Assembly (NCBI RefSeq): GCF_010975035.1
Contig: NZ_JAAIUV010000007.1
Span: 1-64,000 of the forward strand
Reading direction: 5' to 3'
Origin: Neobacillus thermocopriae
GTDB taxonomy: Bacteria > Bacillota > Bacilli > Bacillales > Cytobacillaceae
DNA: 64,000 bases
Of this stretch, positions 16,498 through 25,128 are shown piece by piece. Under the pieces are notes generated by a model that saw only the letters and a list, made by a program, of their open reading frames with translations, was not told the origin of the DNA and did not search any database. The first letter of the stretch is position 1, and each line of letters opens with the position of its first letter. Position numbers and translations under genes: made by a program.

Positions 16498-17121
16498 CTA
16501 GTTTACCAGGTTTCGAAAGAAATCTGGTTTTTTTATATAGTATTTCTTGTTAATAATGTCAATGATTCCTTTCTCTTTCCATTGTTTTAATACTTTGTAT
16601 ACGGAGATTCTTGTTAATCCTGTACAGCTGGCAATATCTTGCTGATTAAGGGGAACTTCGAAATTCTGAAACTCATAACAAATATTGTGTAGTAGCAAAG
16701 CAATTTTTTGTTCTGATGTAAGCGTATCTAAATTGATGCGATCTAAAAGAATTTTCATTTTATGAATAACCGTCCTAGAAAATACTCGTACAATTTCTGG
16801 TCTCTCCTGTAAAAGTTTCTTGAATTTCCTATTGGAGAAATGATAGACAATGGAATCTTGAACTGCAATGGCAGTGGTGAAATGTTCTTTTTGATCCAAT
16901 GATTGAACACCCATCAACTGGTTCGGGATCACGATGTTTAAAATTCGTTCTTTTCCAGTGGCATTCACGCTTACGATTCTGACTAACCCTTTATGAAGAA
17001 AATAAAATCCGTCACCAGGTGTTCCCTGTGAATAAATAGTTTGTTTGCGTTTAAAAAATTGCCTCTTACCAAATTGCAAATATGGCTCCCAATTAAAAAC
17101 ATGCTCATACAAAGTAACCAT
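16498..17121 (-). CDS. Crp/Fnr family regulator (paralogue)
   Basis: The roughly 207-residue protein has the same plan as its convergent neighbour: N-terminal WEPYLQFGKRQFFKRKQTIYSQGTPGDGFYFL beta-roll and C-terminal LNQQDIASCTGLTRISVYKVLKQW winged helix. ATG 17121 is chosen since GGGGGGGT lies 6 bases upstream; the frame opens at 17163. It is divergent from the hydroxylase operon, and the shared 240-base gap contains a perfect palindrome at 17196-17209, so it is the better candidate for local regulator. The effector is unknown. Confidence 0.83.
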   Translation of the reverse strand: MVTLYEHVFNWEPYLQFGKRQFFKRKQTIYSQGTPGDGFYFLHKGLVRIVSVNATGKERILNIVIPNQLMGVQSLDQKEHFTTAIAVQDSIVYHFSNRKFKKLLQERPEIVRVFSRTVIHKMKILLDRINLDTLTSEQKIALLLHNICYEFQNFEVPLNQQDIASCTGLTRISVYKVLKQWKEKGIIDIINKKYYIKKPDFFRNLVN

Positions 17122-17195
17122 CTGATACCCCCCCAACTGAAATTGGATTCCAAAAATGCTCATGAATAGTCCTTATTCTAGCAATTTTCGTTTCC

Positions 17196-17209
17196 ACTAT
17201 CATGATAGT
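17196..17209. promoter_or_regulatory. Perfect 14-bp palindrome, candidate operator
   Basis: ACTATCATGATAGT reads the same on both strands and lies between the divergent Crp/Fnr gene and the hydroxylase operon. Its size fits a homodimeric regulator; which protein binds is inference. Confidence 0.4.
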
Positions 17210-17362
17210 AAAAATAGGAAAAGAACACCACTATTTATTTGATTATTTCGACTTATTTTAAAATTTTATTGAAAATTACGTTAAATAGGTTACAGTTACG
17301 CTCACAAGAAAGGACTACAATTGAATTGTGAATTTTCTAATATTTTTATAAGGAGGTCGCCT

Positions 17363-18841
17363 ATGGGAGTAAGAACAGGGGCGCAATATATTGAGGGGTT
17401 AAAATCACGAAAGCCGGAAGTTTGGCTTTATGGTCGTAAAGTGACAAATGTTTTTGAGGAGCCTGTATTTCAACAGCCAATCTTGGAAATTGCCAAGCTG
17501 TATGATATGCAACATGATCCAGAATATCGCGATCAAATTACTCATATATGCGAAGAAACAGGAGAAAGAGTGAACAACGCTTTTTTAGTACCAAAAAGTT
17601 ATGAGGATCTAATGAAGCGTAGAGCTGTATTTGAAGCATTTGCTAAGGCAACATTTGGCTTAATGGGTAGAACACCTGACTTTTTGAATGTCGTAGTTAC
17701 CTCCATGTACCATAATGCATGGTTCTTTGAAAAATACAATAAAAATTGGGCGGATAATATTCGAAATTATTATAAGTACTTGCGTGATAATGATTTATTT
17801 TTAACCCATGCCATCATAAACCCACAAAATGACCGCAGTAAATCATCCCATGAGCAAAAAGATATGTTTACTCATCTAGGGGCTGTTAAGGAAACACCAG
17901 ATGGTTTGGTGGTTCGGGGAGCAAAAATGTTGGCGACCCTTGCCCCAATCACAGATGAGGTTATCATTTATTCCTTCCCAGGATTTAAACCAGGAGATGA
18001 GCGTTACGCATTAGCCTTTGCGATTCCGATCGACACACCGGGGCTCCGGATTATTTGTCGTGAACCAATGCAGGATGGTACCCGCTCATTGTTTGACCAC
18101 CCGCTGGCATCAAGGTTTGAGGAAATGGATGCCCTATTAGTTTTTGATGATGTCGTTGTTCCGTGGGATCGAGTCTTTTTATATAACAATGTCGAAGCGG
18201 CGAATCTGCTTTATCCAATGACGGGAGCAGGACAGCAACCGGCCCATCAGTCTGGAGTCAGAGGACTGATCAAGCTTCAATTTGCGACAGAAGTCGCCAT
18301 GAAACTTGCTGATTCTATTGGAGTGGATGTCTATTTGAATGTCCAAAATGATTTAGGAGAATTGGCACAATCGCTTGAATCGATTAGAGCCCTTCTAAGA
18401 GTGGCGGAATTGGAATATACCATTACCGAACATGGGGAAGCCATGCCTGCTTATATACCGCTTGAAACGATCAGAGGACTGCTTCCGAAAATGTATCCCC
18501 GTGCCATTGAAGTGATGCAAATTATCGGTGCAGGTGGGTTGTTAATGTCACCAACTGGCGCTGATTTTGAAAATGAAGAATTAAGAGATTCTATTGATAA
18601 TTACTATGTTGGAAGAGAAGGGGTATCCTCTTTTGATCGAGTAAGTCTGTTTAAACTGGCTTGGGATTTATGTGGAGAAGCGTTTGGACAGCGTTTGCTT
18701 CAATACGAACGATACTATACCGGCGATCCGATTCGGAAAAGAGGGATTTTTTACAATAATTTTAAACGTATGCATGCACCTGATTTGGTGGAAGAAGCGC
18801 TAAAAGTAAGTATGTTAAAAAAAGAAATGGCGGCAAAGTAA
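17363..18841 (+). CDS. FADH2-dependent aromatic hydroxylase, probable anthranilate 3-monooxygenase
   Basis: The 492-residue protein belongs to the HpaB/4-hydroxyphenylacetate 3-hydroxylase large-subunit family. It begins [20 protein letters not shown], has the [12 protein letters not shown] block near residue 155 and the [29 protein letters not shown] flavin-proximal block near residue 250. Such enzymes use FADH2 from a separate reductase, which is the next gene. Because 3-hydroxyanthranilate dioxygenase and all later steps follow in the operon, the substrate is most likely anthranilate, as I recall being reported for a Geobacillus thermodenitrificans homologue. ATG 17363 follows AAGGAGGTCGCCT; the frame opens at 17321 but that start has no ribosome binding site. 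Confidence 0.85.
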   Translation: MGVRTGAQYIEGLKSRKPEVWLYGRKVTNVFEEPVFQQPILEIAKLYDMQHDPEYRDQITHICEETGERVNNAFLVPKSYEDLMKRRAVFEAFAKATFGLMGRTPDFLNVVVTSMYHNAWFFEKYNKNWADNIRNYYKYLRDNDLFLTHAIINPQNDRSKSSHEQKDMFTHLGAVKETPDGLVVRGAKMLATLAPITDEVIIYSFPGFKPGDERYALAFAIPIDTPGLRIICREPMQDGTRSLFDHPLASRFEEMDALLVFDDVVVPWDRVFLYNNVEAANLLYPMTGAGQQPAHQSGVRGLIKLQFATEVAMKLADSIGVDVYLNVQNDLGELAQSLESIRALLRVAELEYTITEHGEAMPAYIPLETIRGLLPKMYPRAIEVMQIIGAGGLLMSPTGADFENEELRDSIDNYYVGREGVSSFDRVSLFKLAWDLCGEAFGQRLLQYERYYTGDPIRKRGIFYNNFKRMHAPDLVEEALKVSMLKKEMAAK

Positions 18842-18871
18842 GATTCCTACTGGGAAAGGAGCCAGAAAAAG

Positions 18872-19426
18872 ATGAAACTATTAGGTATTTCCGGCACGCT
18901 TATAGGAGCAAAAACAGGCATTCTTGTTAAAAAAGTGTTGGAAGAAGTGAAGCAAAACCATCCGGAGATTGAGGTGGAATATCTTGACTTGATGGACTAC
19001 GATATTCAGTTTTGTGACGGCCGCAGCCCTTCTGCCTATTCAGAAGATACGAGGACAGTTATTGAAAAGGTATCTGCCGCAGATTTCTATATTATTGGAA
19101 CTCCTATTTTTCAAGGTTCCATCACAGGAGCATTAAAAAATTTGTTCGACTTAATCCCTCCAAATGATTTAAGAAACAAAGTGATGGGATTTGTGGCCAA
19201 CGGAGGAACTTATCAGCATTATTTGGTCATCGAAAATCAATTAAAACCGATTGCTGGATTTTTCCGGGCCTTTGTCGCACCAAGCTATGTTTACGCAAAT
19301 AGTGATCATTTTAATAAGCAGAATGAAATTGTTGATTCGGATTTGTTGGAGAGAATTTCTCGATTAGCCGAAGAAGTGGTCCATATGCAGAAAGCATTAA
19401 AAGCTGACTATAGCCAAGTAAAATAA
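18872..19426 (+). CDS. NAD(P)H-dependent FMN/FAD reductase
   Basis: The 184-residue flavodoxin-fold protein starts MKLLGISGTLIGAKTG, the phosphate-binding loop of NADPH:FMN reductases, and continues with GTPIFQGSITGALKNLFDLI (about residues 77-96), the flavin-isoalloxazine segment. It should supply reduced flavin to the hydroxylase encoded 30 bases upstream. The pair makes a two-component monooxygenase. GGAAAGGAG stands before the ATG. Confidence 0.88.
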   Translation: MKLLGISGTLIGAKTGILVKKVLEEVKQNHPEIEVEYLDLMDYDIQFCDGRSPSAYSEDTRTVIEKVSAADFYIIGTPIFQGSITGALKNLFDLIPPNDLRNKVMGFVANGGTYQHYLVIENQLKPIAGFFRAFVAPSYVYANSDHFNKQNEIVDSDLLERISRLAEEVVHMQKALKADYSQVK

Positions 19427-19457
19427 AAAACTAATAAGGAAAGGGAGAAGAAGAATT

Positions 19458-20006
19458 ATGAAAGGTGTAAAAAGTAAATTCTTACCCATTAATCTTATGA
19501 AATTTATTGAAGAACATAAGGATGAGCTCAAGCCGCCTGTAAATAATAAGGTGATTTGGAAGGATGCTGAATTGATGGTCATGCTCCTAGGCGGACCAAA
19601 TAAGAGACGAGATTTCCATGTCGATCCTTCGGAAGAAATCTTCTATCAAATTAAAGGGAGCTGCTATGTGGAAGTCATTAATGATGAAGGAAAGCGTGAA
19701 GTGGTAGAGGTAAAGGAAGGCGAAATGTTCCTGTTGCCAGCCAATGTCCCTCATTCCCCTCACCGTGTTGCCGATACGATTGGTTTAGTGATCGAGCGGA
19801 ACCGTGCCGAAGGAGAATTGGAGGATTTCGTATGGTTCTGTGATAAGTGTGATCATGAAATGCATCGCGTGACAATCCAGTTAACAAATATCGAAGTACA
19901 GGTTAAGGAAGCCATTGAAGGATTTAACGGTAGCGAAGAATTAAGGACATGTAAAAATTGCGGATACGTGATGCCTCCAGAAGCGAGTGAGTGGCAATGC
20001 GAGTAG
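19458..20006 (+). CDS. nbaC: 3-hydroxyanthranilate 3,4-dioxygenase
   Basis: The 182-residue cupin opens the ring of 3-hydroxyanthranilate to 2-amino-3-carboxymuconate semialdehyde. Iron ligands are visible as H54, E60 (FHVDPSEEIFYQ) and H99 (PANVPHSPHR). A second, rubredoxin-like metal site of prokaryotic enzymes is formed by C128-x2-C131 and C165-x2-C168. Length is typical of bacterial HAO. The 3' end overlaps the next gene by 10 bases, showing tight translational coupling. Confidence 0.95.
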   Translation: MKGVKSKFLPINLMKFIEEHKDELKPPVNNKVIWKDAELMVMLLGGPNKRRDFHVDPSEEIFYQIKGSCYVEVINDEGKREVVEVKEGEMFLLPANVPHSPHRVADTIGLVIERNRAEGELEDFVWFCDKCDHEMHRVTIQLTNIEVQVKEAIEGFNGSEELRTCKNCGYVMPPEASEWQCE

Positions 20007-21001
20007 ATTTTCATACTCATATCATTCCGGAGAATTTCACGGAACTAACCCGGAATCTAACGGGTGAGCGCTGGCCGAAGCTGGAGAGAACCTGTGCCTG
20101 TGGTGCCAATATTATGGTGGCTGGGAAGGTTTTTCGTGAAGTAACAGATCAAGTGTGGAGTCCGGAAAAACGAATTGCTGATATGAAGCGCGAATCGGTA
20201 GATATGCAGGTATTATCCCCTATTCCTGTCACTTTTTCTTATTGGGCACCTGCTGAGGAAGCAGAAATCTTGGCTCGAATTCAGAACGATTTTATTGCGG
20301 AAACCGTTAATCAATATCCTGATAAATTTATCGGTTTAGGGACCGTTCCATTACAGGATGTGGAGAGAGCCATTCGTGAAATGGACCGTTGCATTCATGA
20401 GTTAGGATTAAAAGGAATTGAGATAGGCACAAATGTAAACGGTAACAATTTGGATGACCCAACTCTCATTGAATTTTTTGAGATGGCGGAAAAATGGGAG
20501 GTTCCGCTTTTCATCCATCCATGGGAAACATTGGGCAAAGAGCGGATGCCCCGTCATAATTTGATGTACACAGTCGGGATGCCGAGTGAAACGGCCCTTG
20601 CAGGAGCAAGCCTTATTTTAGGCGGTGTGATAGAAAGATTTCCAAAGTTGAAAATTTGTTTTGCTCACGGTGGTGGGTCTTTGCCATACTTGCTGCCGCG
20701 TCTTGACCAAGGCTGGAAAGTCTGGCCACATTTACGATTACTGAACCATCCACCAAGCTATTATGCTAAGAATTTTTATTTTGATTCATTGGTGAATGAC
20801 CCTATTAATCTGAATTATTTATTGAGTAACTTTGGCCACGAAAAAATTATTATGGGATCTGATTATCCATTCCTCCTAAGAGAGGTCCCGCCGGGGAAGG
20901 TCATTGATGAGACAGTAGGACTGACCAATGAACAAACGGAAGCTATGCTTGGAAGAAATGCACTTCGGTTTTTGAATATACCGGTAAAAGCAGAGGTGTG
21001 A
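19997..21001 (+). CDS. nbaD: 2-amino-3-carboxymuconate-6-semialdehyde decarboxylase (ACMSD)
   Basis: The 334-residue amidohydrolase-fold enzyme removes CO2 from ACMS, keeping the intermediate from cyclising to quinolinate. It begins MRVDFHTHIIPENF, with the HxH zinc pair at residues 6 and 8. FIHPWETLGKERM near residue 173, FAHGGGSLPYL near 221 and the metal Asp in IMGSDYPFLL near 290 follow. The ATG overlaps the dioxygenase gene; GTG 19991 is an alternative. Confidence 0.93.
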   Translation: MRVDFHTHIIPENFTELTRNLTGERWPKLERTCACGANIMVAGKVFREVTDQVWSPEKRIADMKRESVDMQVLSPIPVTFSYWAPAEEAEILARIQNDFIAETVNQYPDKFIGLGTVPLQDVERAIREMDRCIHELGLKGIEIGTNVNGNNLDDPTLIEFFEMAEKWEVPLFIHPWETLGKERMPRHNLMYTVGMPSETALAGASLILGGVIERFPKLKICFAHGGGSLPYLLPRLDQGWKVWPHLRLLNHPPSYYAKNFYFDSLVNDPINLNYLLSNFGHEKIIMGSDYPFLLREVPPGKVIDETVGLTNEQTEAMLGRNALRFLNIPVKAEV

Positions 21002-21006
21002 GGGAG

Positions 21007-21480
21007 ATGAAAAATCATACGGTTACACCGGAGGAGCGATTAGTGGAACTAGGATTGACATTGCCTCCTCTCCGGCCGGCAGCCGGCAATTATGTGAGCT
21101 GTGTACGGACAGGAAATTTGCTTTTCACCTCCGGGCAAGGGACAGATGAATACCGAGGTCAGCTGGGCAAAGATGTTTCCGTTGAAACAGGTTATTTGGC
21201 AGCTCGACAATGTATGTTAAACCTGCTGAGCGTGGTCAAACATGAATTGGGAGACTTAAGCAAGGTAAAGCGGATTGTTAAAGTACTAGGTTTTGTGAAT
21301 AGTACCCCAGATTTTACTGATCAGCCAAAAGTGATGAATGGAGCATCTGATTTACTTATTCAAGTTTTTGGGGAAAAGGGCAGGCATGGAAGATCCGCTG
21401 TTGGAATGGCACAGCTTCCATTAAATAATGCAGTTGAAGTGGAAATGGTGTTAGAAGTAGAGGAGCAGGAGGCGATATGA
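21007..21480 (+). CDS. RidA-family 2-aminomuconate deaminase
   Basis: The roughly 157-residue YjgF/RidA-type protein has the TGNLLFTSGQGTDEYRGQLGKDVSVETGYLAARQCMLNLL core and a C-terminal GRHGRSAVGMAQLPLNNAVEVEMVLEV strand that contributes the conserved Arg. In this operon it should convert 2-aminomuconate to 4-oxalocrotonate with release of ammonia, as the RidA-like deaminases of nitrobenzoate and aminophenol pathways do. Start is ATG 21007, 8 bases after AGAGGTG; GTG 20998 overlaps the previous stop. Its end overlaps the ALDH start by 4 bases. Confidence 0.82.
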   Translation: MKNHTVTPEERLVELGLTLPPLRPAAGNYVSCVRTGNLLFTSGQGTDEYRGQLGKDVSVETGYLAARQCMLNLLSVVKHELGDLSKVKRIVKVLGFVNSTPDFTDQPKVMNGASDLLIQVFGEKGRHGRSAVGMAQLPLNNAVEVEMVLEVEEQEAI

Positions 21481-22940
21481 TGAACGTAACTAAGCAGCAG
21501 GTCATAAAAGACGCAAAGCTCTTCATTAACGGGGAATATCGAGAAGCTTTTTCAGGAAAAACCTTTGATACGATTGACCCTGCAACGAATAAAAAACTCG
21601 CTTCCGTTGCGGAGGCAAGTGTGGAAGATACAAAATATGCGATTGAAGTGGCCCAACAAACCTTTGAAAGTGGTGTTTGGAGTGAAATGCCAGTCTCTGA
21701 AAGGTCTAAAATTTTGTGCAAAATGTCCGACTTGATAATGGAGCGAGTGGATGAACTGGCATTGGTGGAAACCCTTGATGTTGGAAAGCCGATTAAAGAA
21801 AGCCGTGGGTTCGATATCCCGAGGGCGGCAGCCAATCTGCGTTTCTTCGCGGAAATGGCCAATTATATCCATCATGAACATTATGATCAATCAAAGTATA
21901 TGTCTTATGCCAAGTATGCGCCTGCTGGTGTGACAAGCTTAATCATACCTTGGAATCTTCCTTTTATGCAGATGACCTGGAAGGCTTCTGCTGCCTTGGC
22001 AGCGGGGAATACAGTGGTTGTTAAGCCCGCCTCCTATACACCTTTAAGTGCGGTGTTGCTTGGAGAGATTGCCAATGAAGCTGGCCTACCTCCTGGAGTA
22101 TTAAATATTATTACAGGTCCAGGAGCGACCGTAGGAACTGCTATGACCAACCATCCATTTGTACGGCGTATTTCTTTTGTAGGGGACAGTACAACCGGTA
22201 AGACGGTTATGCAAAATGCAGCTTCTCAATTAATCCCGGTTTCTCTAGAACTTGGCGGAAAATCAGCCAATATTGTTTTTGAGGATGCGGACTTAGATGA
22301 GGCAGTGGCCGGATCGATCGAAGCGATTTTTAGAAATCAAGGGGAAATCTGCCTAGCTGGATCTCGTCTTCTCGTTCAGGAGAGCATTTATGATTTATTC
22401 CTTGAAAAATTTGTTGCCGCCGTTCGTAACATTAAGGTAGGAAACCCGTTAAGTGAAGAAACGGATATGGGAGCATTAGTTTCTAAGAGCCATCTCGAAG
22501 CAGTAGATCATTATGTTCAAATCGGACTTTCTGAAGGGGCAAAGCTGGCAATTGGTGGAAAGAGAATCCATGAGCTTGGAGAAGGTAATTTCTATGAGCC
22601 GACGGTTCTTTATGATGTCGAGAATAAAATGAGAGTTGCTCAAGAAGAAATCTTTGGTCCTGTCTTAGTTGTCATTCCATTTAAAACGGAGGAAGAGGCC
22701 ATACGTATTGCCAATGATTCCATTTATGGTTTGGCAGGTGTCGTCTGGACGAATGACCTTCGCCGGGCACACCGGGTAGCTGCCAAAGTCAATTCCGGAT
22801 TACTTTGGATCAATTGTTGGTATTACCGCGATTTACGAACACCATTTGGTGGAGCAAAAGCTAGCGGTATCGGCCGGGAAGGTGGTCGCCACAGCTTTGA
22901 ATTTTATACGGAAGCAAAGACAATCACTTTAAAGTTATAA
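21477..22940 (+). CDS. 2-aminomuconate-6-semialdehyde dehydrogenase
   Basis: The 487-residue aldehyde dehydrogenase has the usual marks: oxyanion Asn in PWNLPFMQMTWK, NAD-binding FVGDSTTGKTVM, general base in LELGGKSANIVFEDADLD, and the catalytic Cys in RNQGEICLAGSRL (about residue 285). It oxidises the semialdehyde left after ACMS decarboxylation to 2-aminomuconate. Its ATGA start overlaps the deaminase stop. Genomic order places it after the deaminase although it acts before it. Confidence 0.92.
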   Translation: MMNVTKQQVIKDAKLFINGEYREAFSGKTFDTIDPATNKKLASVAEASVEDTKYAIEVAQQTFESGVWSEMPVSERSKILCKMSDLIMERVDELALVETLDVGKPIKESRGFDIPRAAANLRFFAEMANYIHHEHYDQSKYMSYAKYAPAGVTSLIIPWNLPFMQMTWKASAALAAGNTVVVKPASYTPLSAVLLGEIANEAGLPPGVLNIITGPGATVGTAMTNHPFVRRISFVGDSTTGKTVMQNAASQLIPVSLELGGKSANIVFEDADLDEAVAGSIEAIFRNQGEICLAGSRLLVQESIYDLFLEKFVAAVRNIKVGNPLSEETDMGALVSKSHLEAVDHYVQIGLSEGAKLAIGGKRIHELGEGNFYEPTVLYDVENKMRVAQEEIFGPVLVVIPFKTEEEAIRIANDSIYGLAGVVWTNDLRRAHRVAAKVNSGLLWINCWYYRDLRTPFGGAKASGIGREGGRHSFEFYTEAKTITLKL

Positions 22941-22997
22941 AACGAGGTATGCGATCTTGCATTAATAGTCATAGTTTTTTAGAGAAAGAGTGAGGAT

Positions 22998-23777
22998 ATG
23001 AATCTACAATTAGAGAAGATTGCGGACAATCTTTTTATGGCAGAACGCAATAGAAAGCCTATAGCTCCATTAACTCAAATGTATCCTGAACTATCGGTAA
23101 AGGATGCCTACATGGTTCAGTTAGAAGTGATGAGTAGAAAAGTTAGTGAAGGACGTAAAGTCATTGGAAAAAAGGTAGGGTTAACAAGCGTAGCCATGCA
23201 GAAGATGCTTGGGGTGAACGAACCAGATTATGGTCATTTATTTGATGACATGAAGGTAGAAGACAACAGCATCGTAAAAATGAATGAACTCCTAAGCCCT
23301 AAGGTAGAAGCAGAGATTGGCTTTATTCTAGGGGAAGATTTAAAGGGGCCGAATATTACTTATTTAGATGTAATGATGGCCACCGAATATGTCGTGCCAA
23401 CACTCGAAATCATTGACAGTCGAATTGAAGATTGGAAGATTCAATTAGTAGATACAGTTGCTGATAACGGTTCATCTGCAAAAGTGGTAACAGGTAGCCA
23501 ATTGACCAAAATTGAAGGAATCGATTTGCGGACAGTTGGAATGGTTTTGTATAAAAATGGGGAAATGGTTGCCACGGGGGCGGGAGCCGCTGCACTTGGT
23601 CACCCAGCCCATGCTATTGCCTGGTTGGCTAATAAATTATCAGAATTTGATATCACTCTGAAGGCAGGGGAATTAATCCTCCCAGGAGCGTTATCTGCCG
23701 CACTTACAGTCCAAAAAGGGGATAAAATTTCTGCCCATTTTGGGAAGCTTGGTTCTGTATCAGTAATTTTTGAATAA
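22998..23777 (+). CDS. 2-oxopent-4-enoate hydratase
   Basis: The 259-residue member of the hydratase/decarboxylase superfamily matches the MhpD/DmpE branch: GKKVGLTSVAMQKMLGVNEPDYGHLF, PKVEAEIGFILGEDL with metal-binding Glu residues, and DSRIEDWKIQLVDTVADNGSS. It adds water to 2-oxopent-4-enoate, giving 4-hydroxy-2-oxovalerate. The following gene is a paralogue of the decarboxylase branch; in the meta pathway the two form a complex so that the unstable dienol is handed on. GAAAGAGTGAGGAT precedes the ATG. Confidence 0.9.
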   Translation: MNLQLEKIADNLFMAERNRKPIAPLTQMYPELSVKDAYMVQLEVMSRKVSEGRKVIGKKVGLTSVAMQKMLGVNEPDYGHLFDDMKVEDNSIVKMNELLSPKVEAEIGFILGEDLKGPNITYLDVMMATEYVVPTLEIIDSRIEDWKIQLVDTVADNGSSAKVVTGSQLTKIEGIDLRTVGMVLYKNGEMVATGAGAAALGHPAHAIAWLANKLSEFDITLKAGELILPGALSAALTVQKGDKISAHFGKLGSVSVIFE

Positions 23778-23840
23778 AGAAGGAAAGAAATGGGCAAAAA
23801 TCAAAGCTTTGGTCATGTACTCAAAATGGAGGTATTGCGG

Positions 23841-24638
23841 ATGCCATTAACAAAGGGCATTGATAACAAAATAGTAGACTATTTATATTCTGCGGAAAAA
23901 GAGAGACGTGAAGTAGAAAAGATTTCGGATCAATATCCAGATCTGAATTTGGAAGAAGCCTACCGAATACAGGAAAAACTAATTCAAAAACGAGAAGAGG
24001 ATGGCTGTCGCCGAATTGGCTTAAAGATTGGTTTGACCAGTAAGGCCAAGCAAGAAATGATGGGAGTTCATGAGGCAATTTATGGGTATCTAACCGATGA
24101 TATGCTAGCATTGGAATGGGAACCTATAAATTTTCAGGAATGGATCCATCCAAAGGCAGAACCGGAGATTGCTTTTATGATTGGAGAAGACTTGTTGGGG
24201 ACCAATGTGACTGCGGAGGATGTTATCAGAGAGACGAAATATGTTGCGCCTGCTATAGAAATTATTGACAGCCGCTATGTAAACTTTAAGTTTACTCTAG
24301 CCGATGTGATTGCTGATAATTGTTCCTCATCCAAATTTGTTGTTGGCAGCAAGTGGGTATCACCTAAAACCTTAAATTTGGAGGACATCGGTATGGTGAT
24401 GTCAAAGAACGGTGAGATTGCTCAAACTAGTTCCGGTGCGGCGGTGTTAGGTCATCCTGCTGAATCTGTTGCTTGGTTGGTCAATAAGTTAGGAGAAGCT
24501 GGGAAAGGGATTAAAAAAGGGGATATTATTCTAAGCGGTGCTATTTCAGAGGCCATTTCTTTTGCGCCTAATGATAACATTTTGGTCCAGTTTGATGAAT
24601 TAGGTAGTGTTTCATTCAGTTGTAAATCTAGTAACTAG
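23841..24638 (+). CDS. 4-oxalocrotonate decarboxylase
   Basis: The roughly 265-residue protein is the decarboxylase-branch partner of the upstream hydratase, with GLKIGLTSKAKQEMMGVHEAIYGYLTDDM, HPKAEPEIAFMIGEDL and DSRYVNFKFTLADVIADNCSSSKF. It converts 2-oxo-3-hexenedioate (4-oxalocrotonate keto form) to 2-oxopent-4-enoate and CO2 with Mg2+. ATG 23841 has GGAGG 8 bases upstream and fits the family N-terminus. ATG 23790, with AGAAGGAAAG, would add 17 residues and cannot be excluded. Confidence 0.88.
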   Translation: MPLTKGIDNKIVDYLYSAEKERREVEKISDQYPDLNLEEAYRIQEKLIQKREEDGCRRIGLKIGLTSKAKQEMMGVHEAIYGYLTDDMLALEWEPINFQEWIHPKAEPEIAFMIGEDLLGTNVTAEDVIRETKYVAPAIEIIDSRYVNFKFTLADVIADNCSSSKFVVGSKWVSPKTLNLEDIGMVMSKNGEIAQTSSGAAVLGHPAESVAWLVNKLGEAGKGIKKGDIILSGAISEAISFAPNDNILVQFDELGSVSFSCKSSN

Positions 24639-24688
24639 TTTTTTAGTTTTACCGAAATACAGGTTCCGATAAGATAGGAGAGCAAGAA

Positions 24689-24898
24689 ATGCCGATCATA
24701 CAAGTACAAATCTTAGAAGGCAGAACGGACGATCAAATTAGAGAACTGATAGCTGAACTAACTCAATCAACAGTAAAATGCTTGGACGTAAAGCCCGAAC
24801 AAGTCCGTGTCCTTGTCCAAACCATCCCTCAAAAATATTGGGGAGTTGGAGGGAAAACAAAAGAATCATTCCTATCTACTAACCAGTGCAAAATGTAA
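24689..24898 (+). CDS. 4-oxalocrotonate tautomerase
   Basis: The 69-residue protein, after loss of Met, starts with the catalytic Pro1 (PIIQVQILEGRTDDQ). Arg11 and Arg39 of the classic active site are present, and position 50 is an aromatic (Trp). It interconverts enol and keto forms of 4-oxalocrotonate. A C-terminal extension of about six residues past the usual 62 runs into the transcription terminator. It is last in the operon that starts at 17363. Confidence 0.92.
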   Translation: MPIIQVQILEGRTDDQIRELIAELTQSTVKCLDVKPEQVRVLVQTIPQKYWGVGGKTKESFLSTNQCKM

Positions 24899-24913
24899 AG
24901 CACTGGTTTTTTT
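24882..24913 (+). terminator. Terminator overlapping the end of the tautomerase gene
   Basis: ACCAGTGC (24882-24889) and GCACTGGT (24900-24907) with T7 form an intrinsic terminator whose left arm is coding sequence and whose loop holds the stop codon. It ends the 7.5-kb catabolic operon. Confidence 0.88.
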
Positions 24914-25128
24914 GTGGAATAAATATTGAAAGTTTGTAAGCGTCAATCATTAATATGGAAGATTTGTAGGAATGTGATATATAGATTATTTTAATATTGT
25001 TGTATTTCCAGACAAAACCATTCGAAGACATTCTAGTTGATGTTATAATCTTAGTGTATAATGAGGACGGACTCATGAAGCAAAACTTGTTACATCAACG
25101 ACCGTCCATATAGAGGAGAGAAAGTAAG

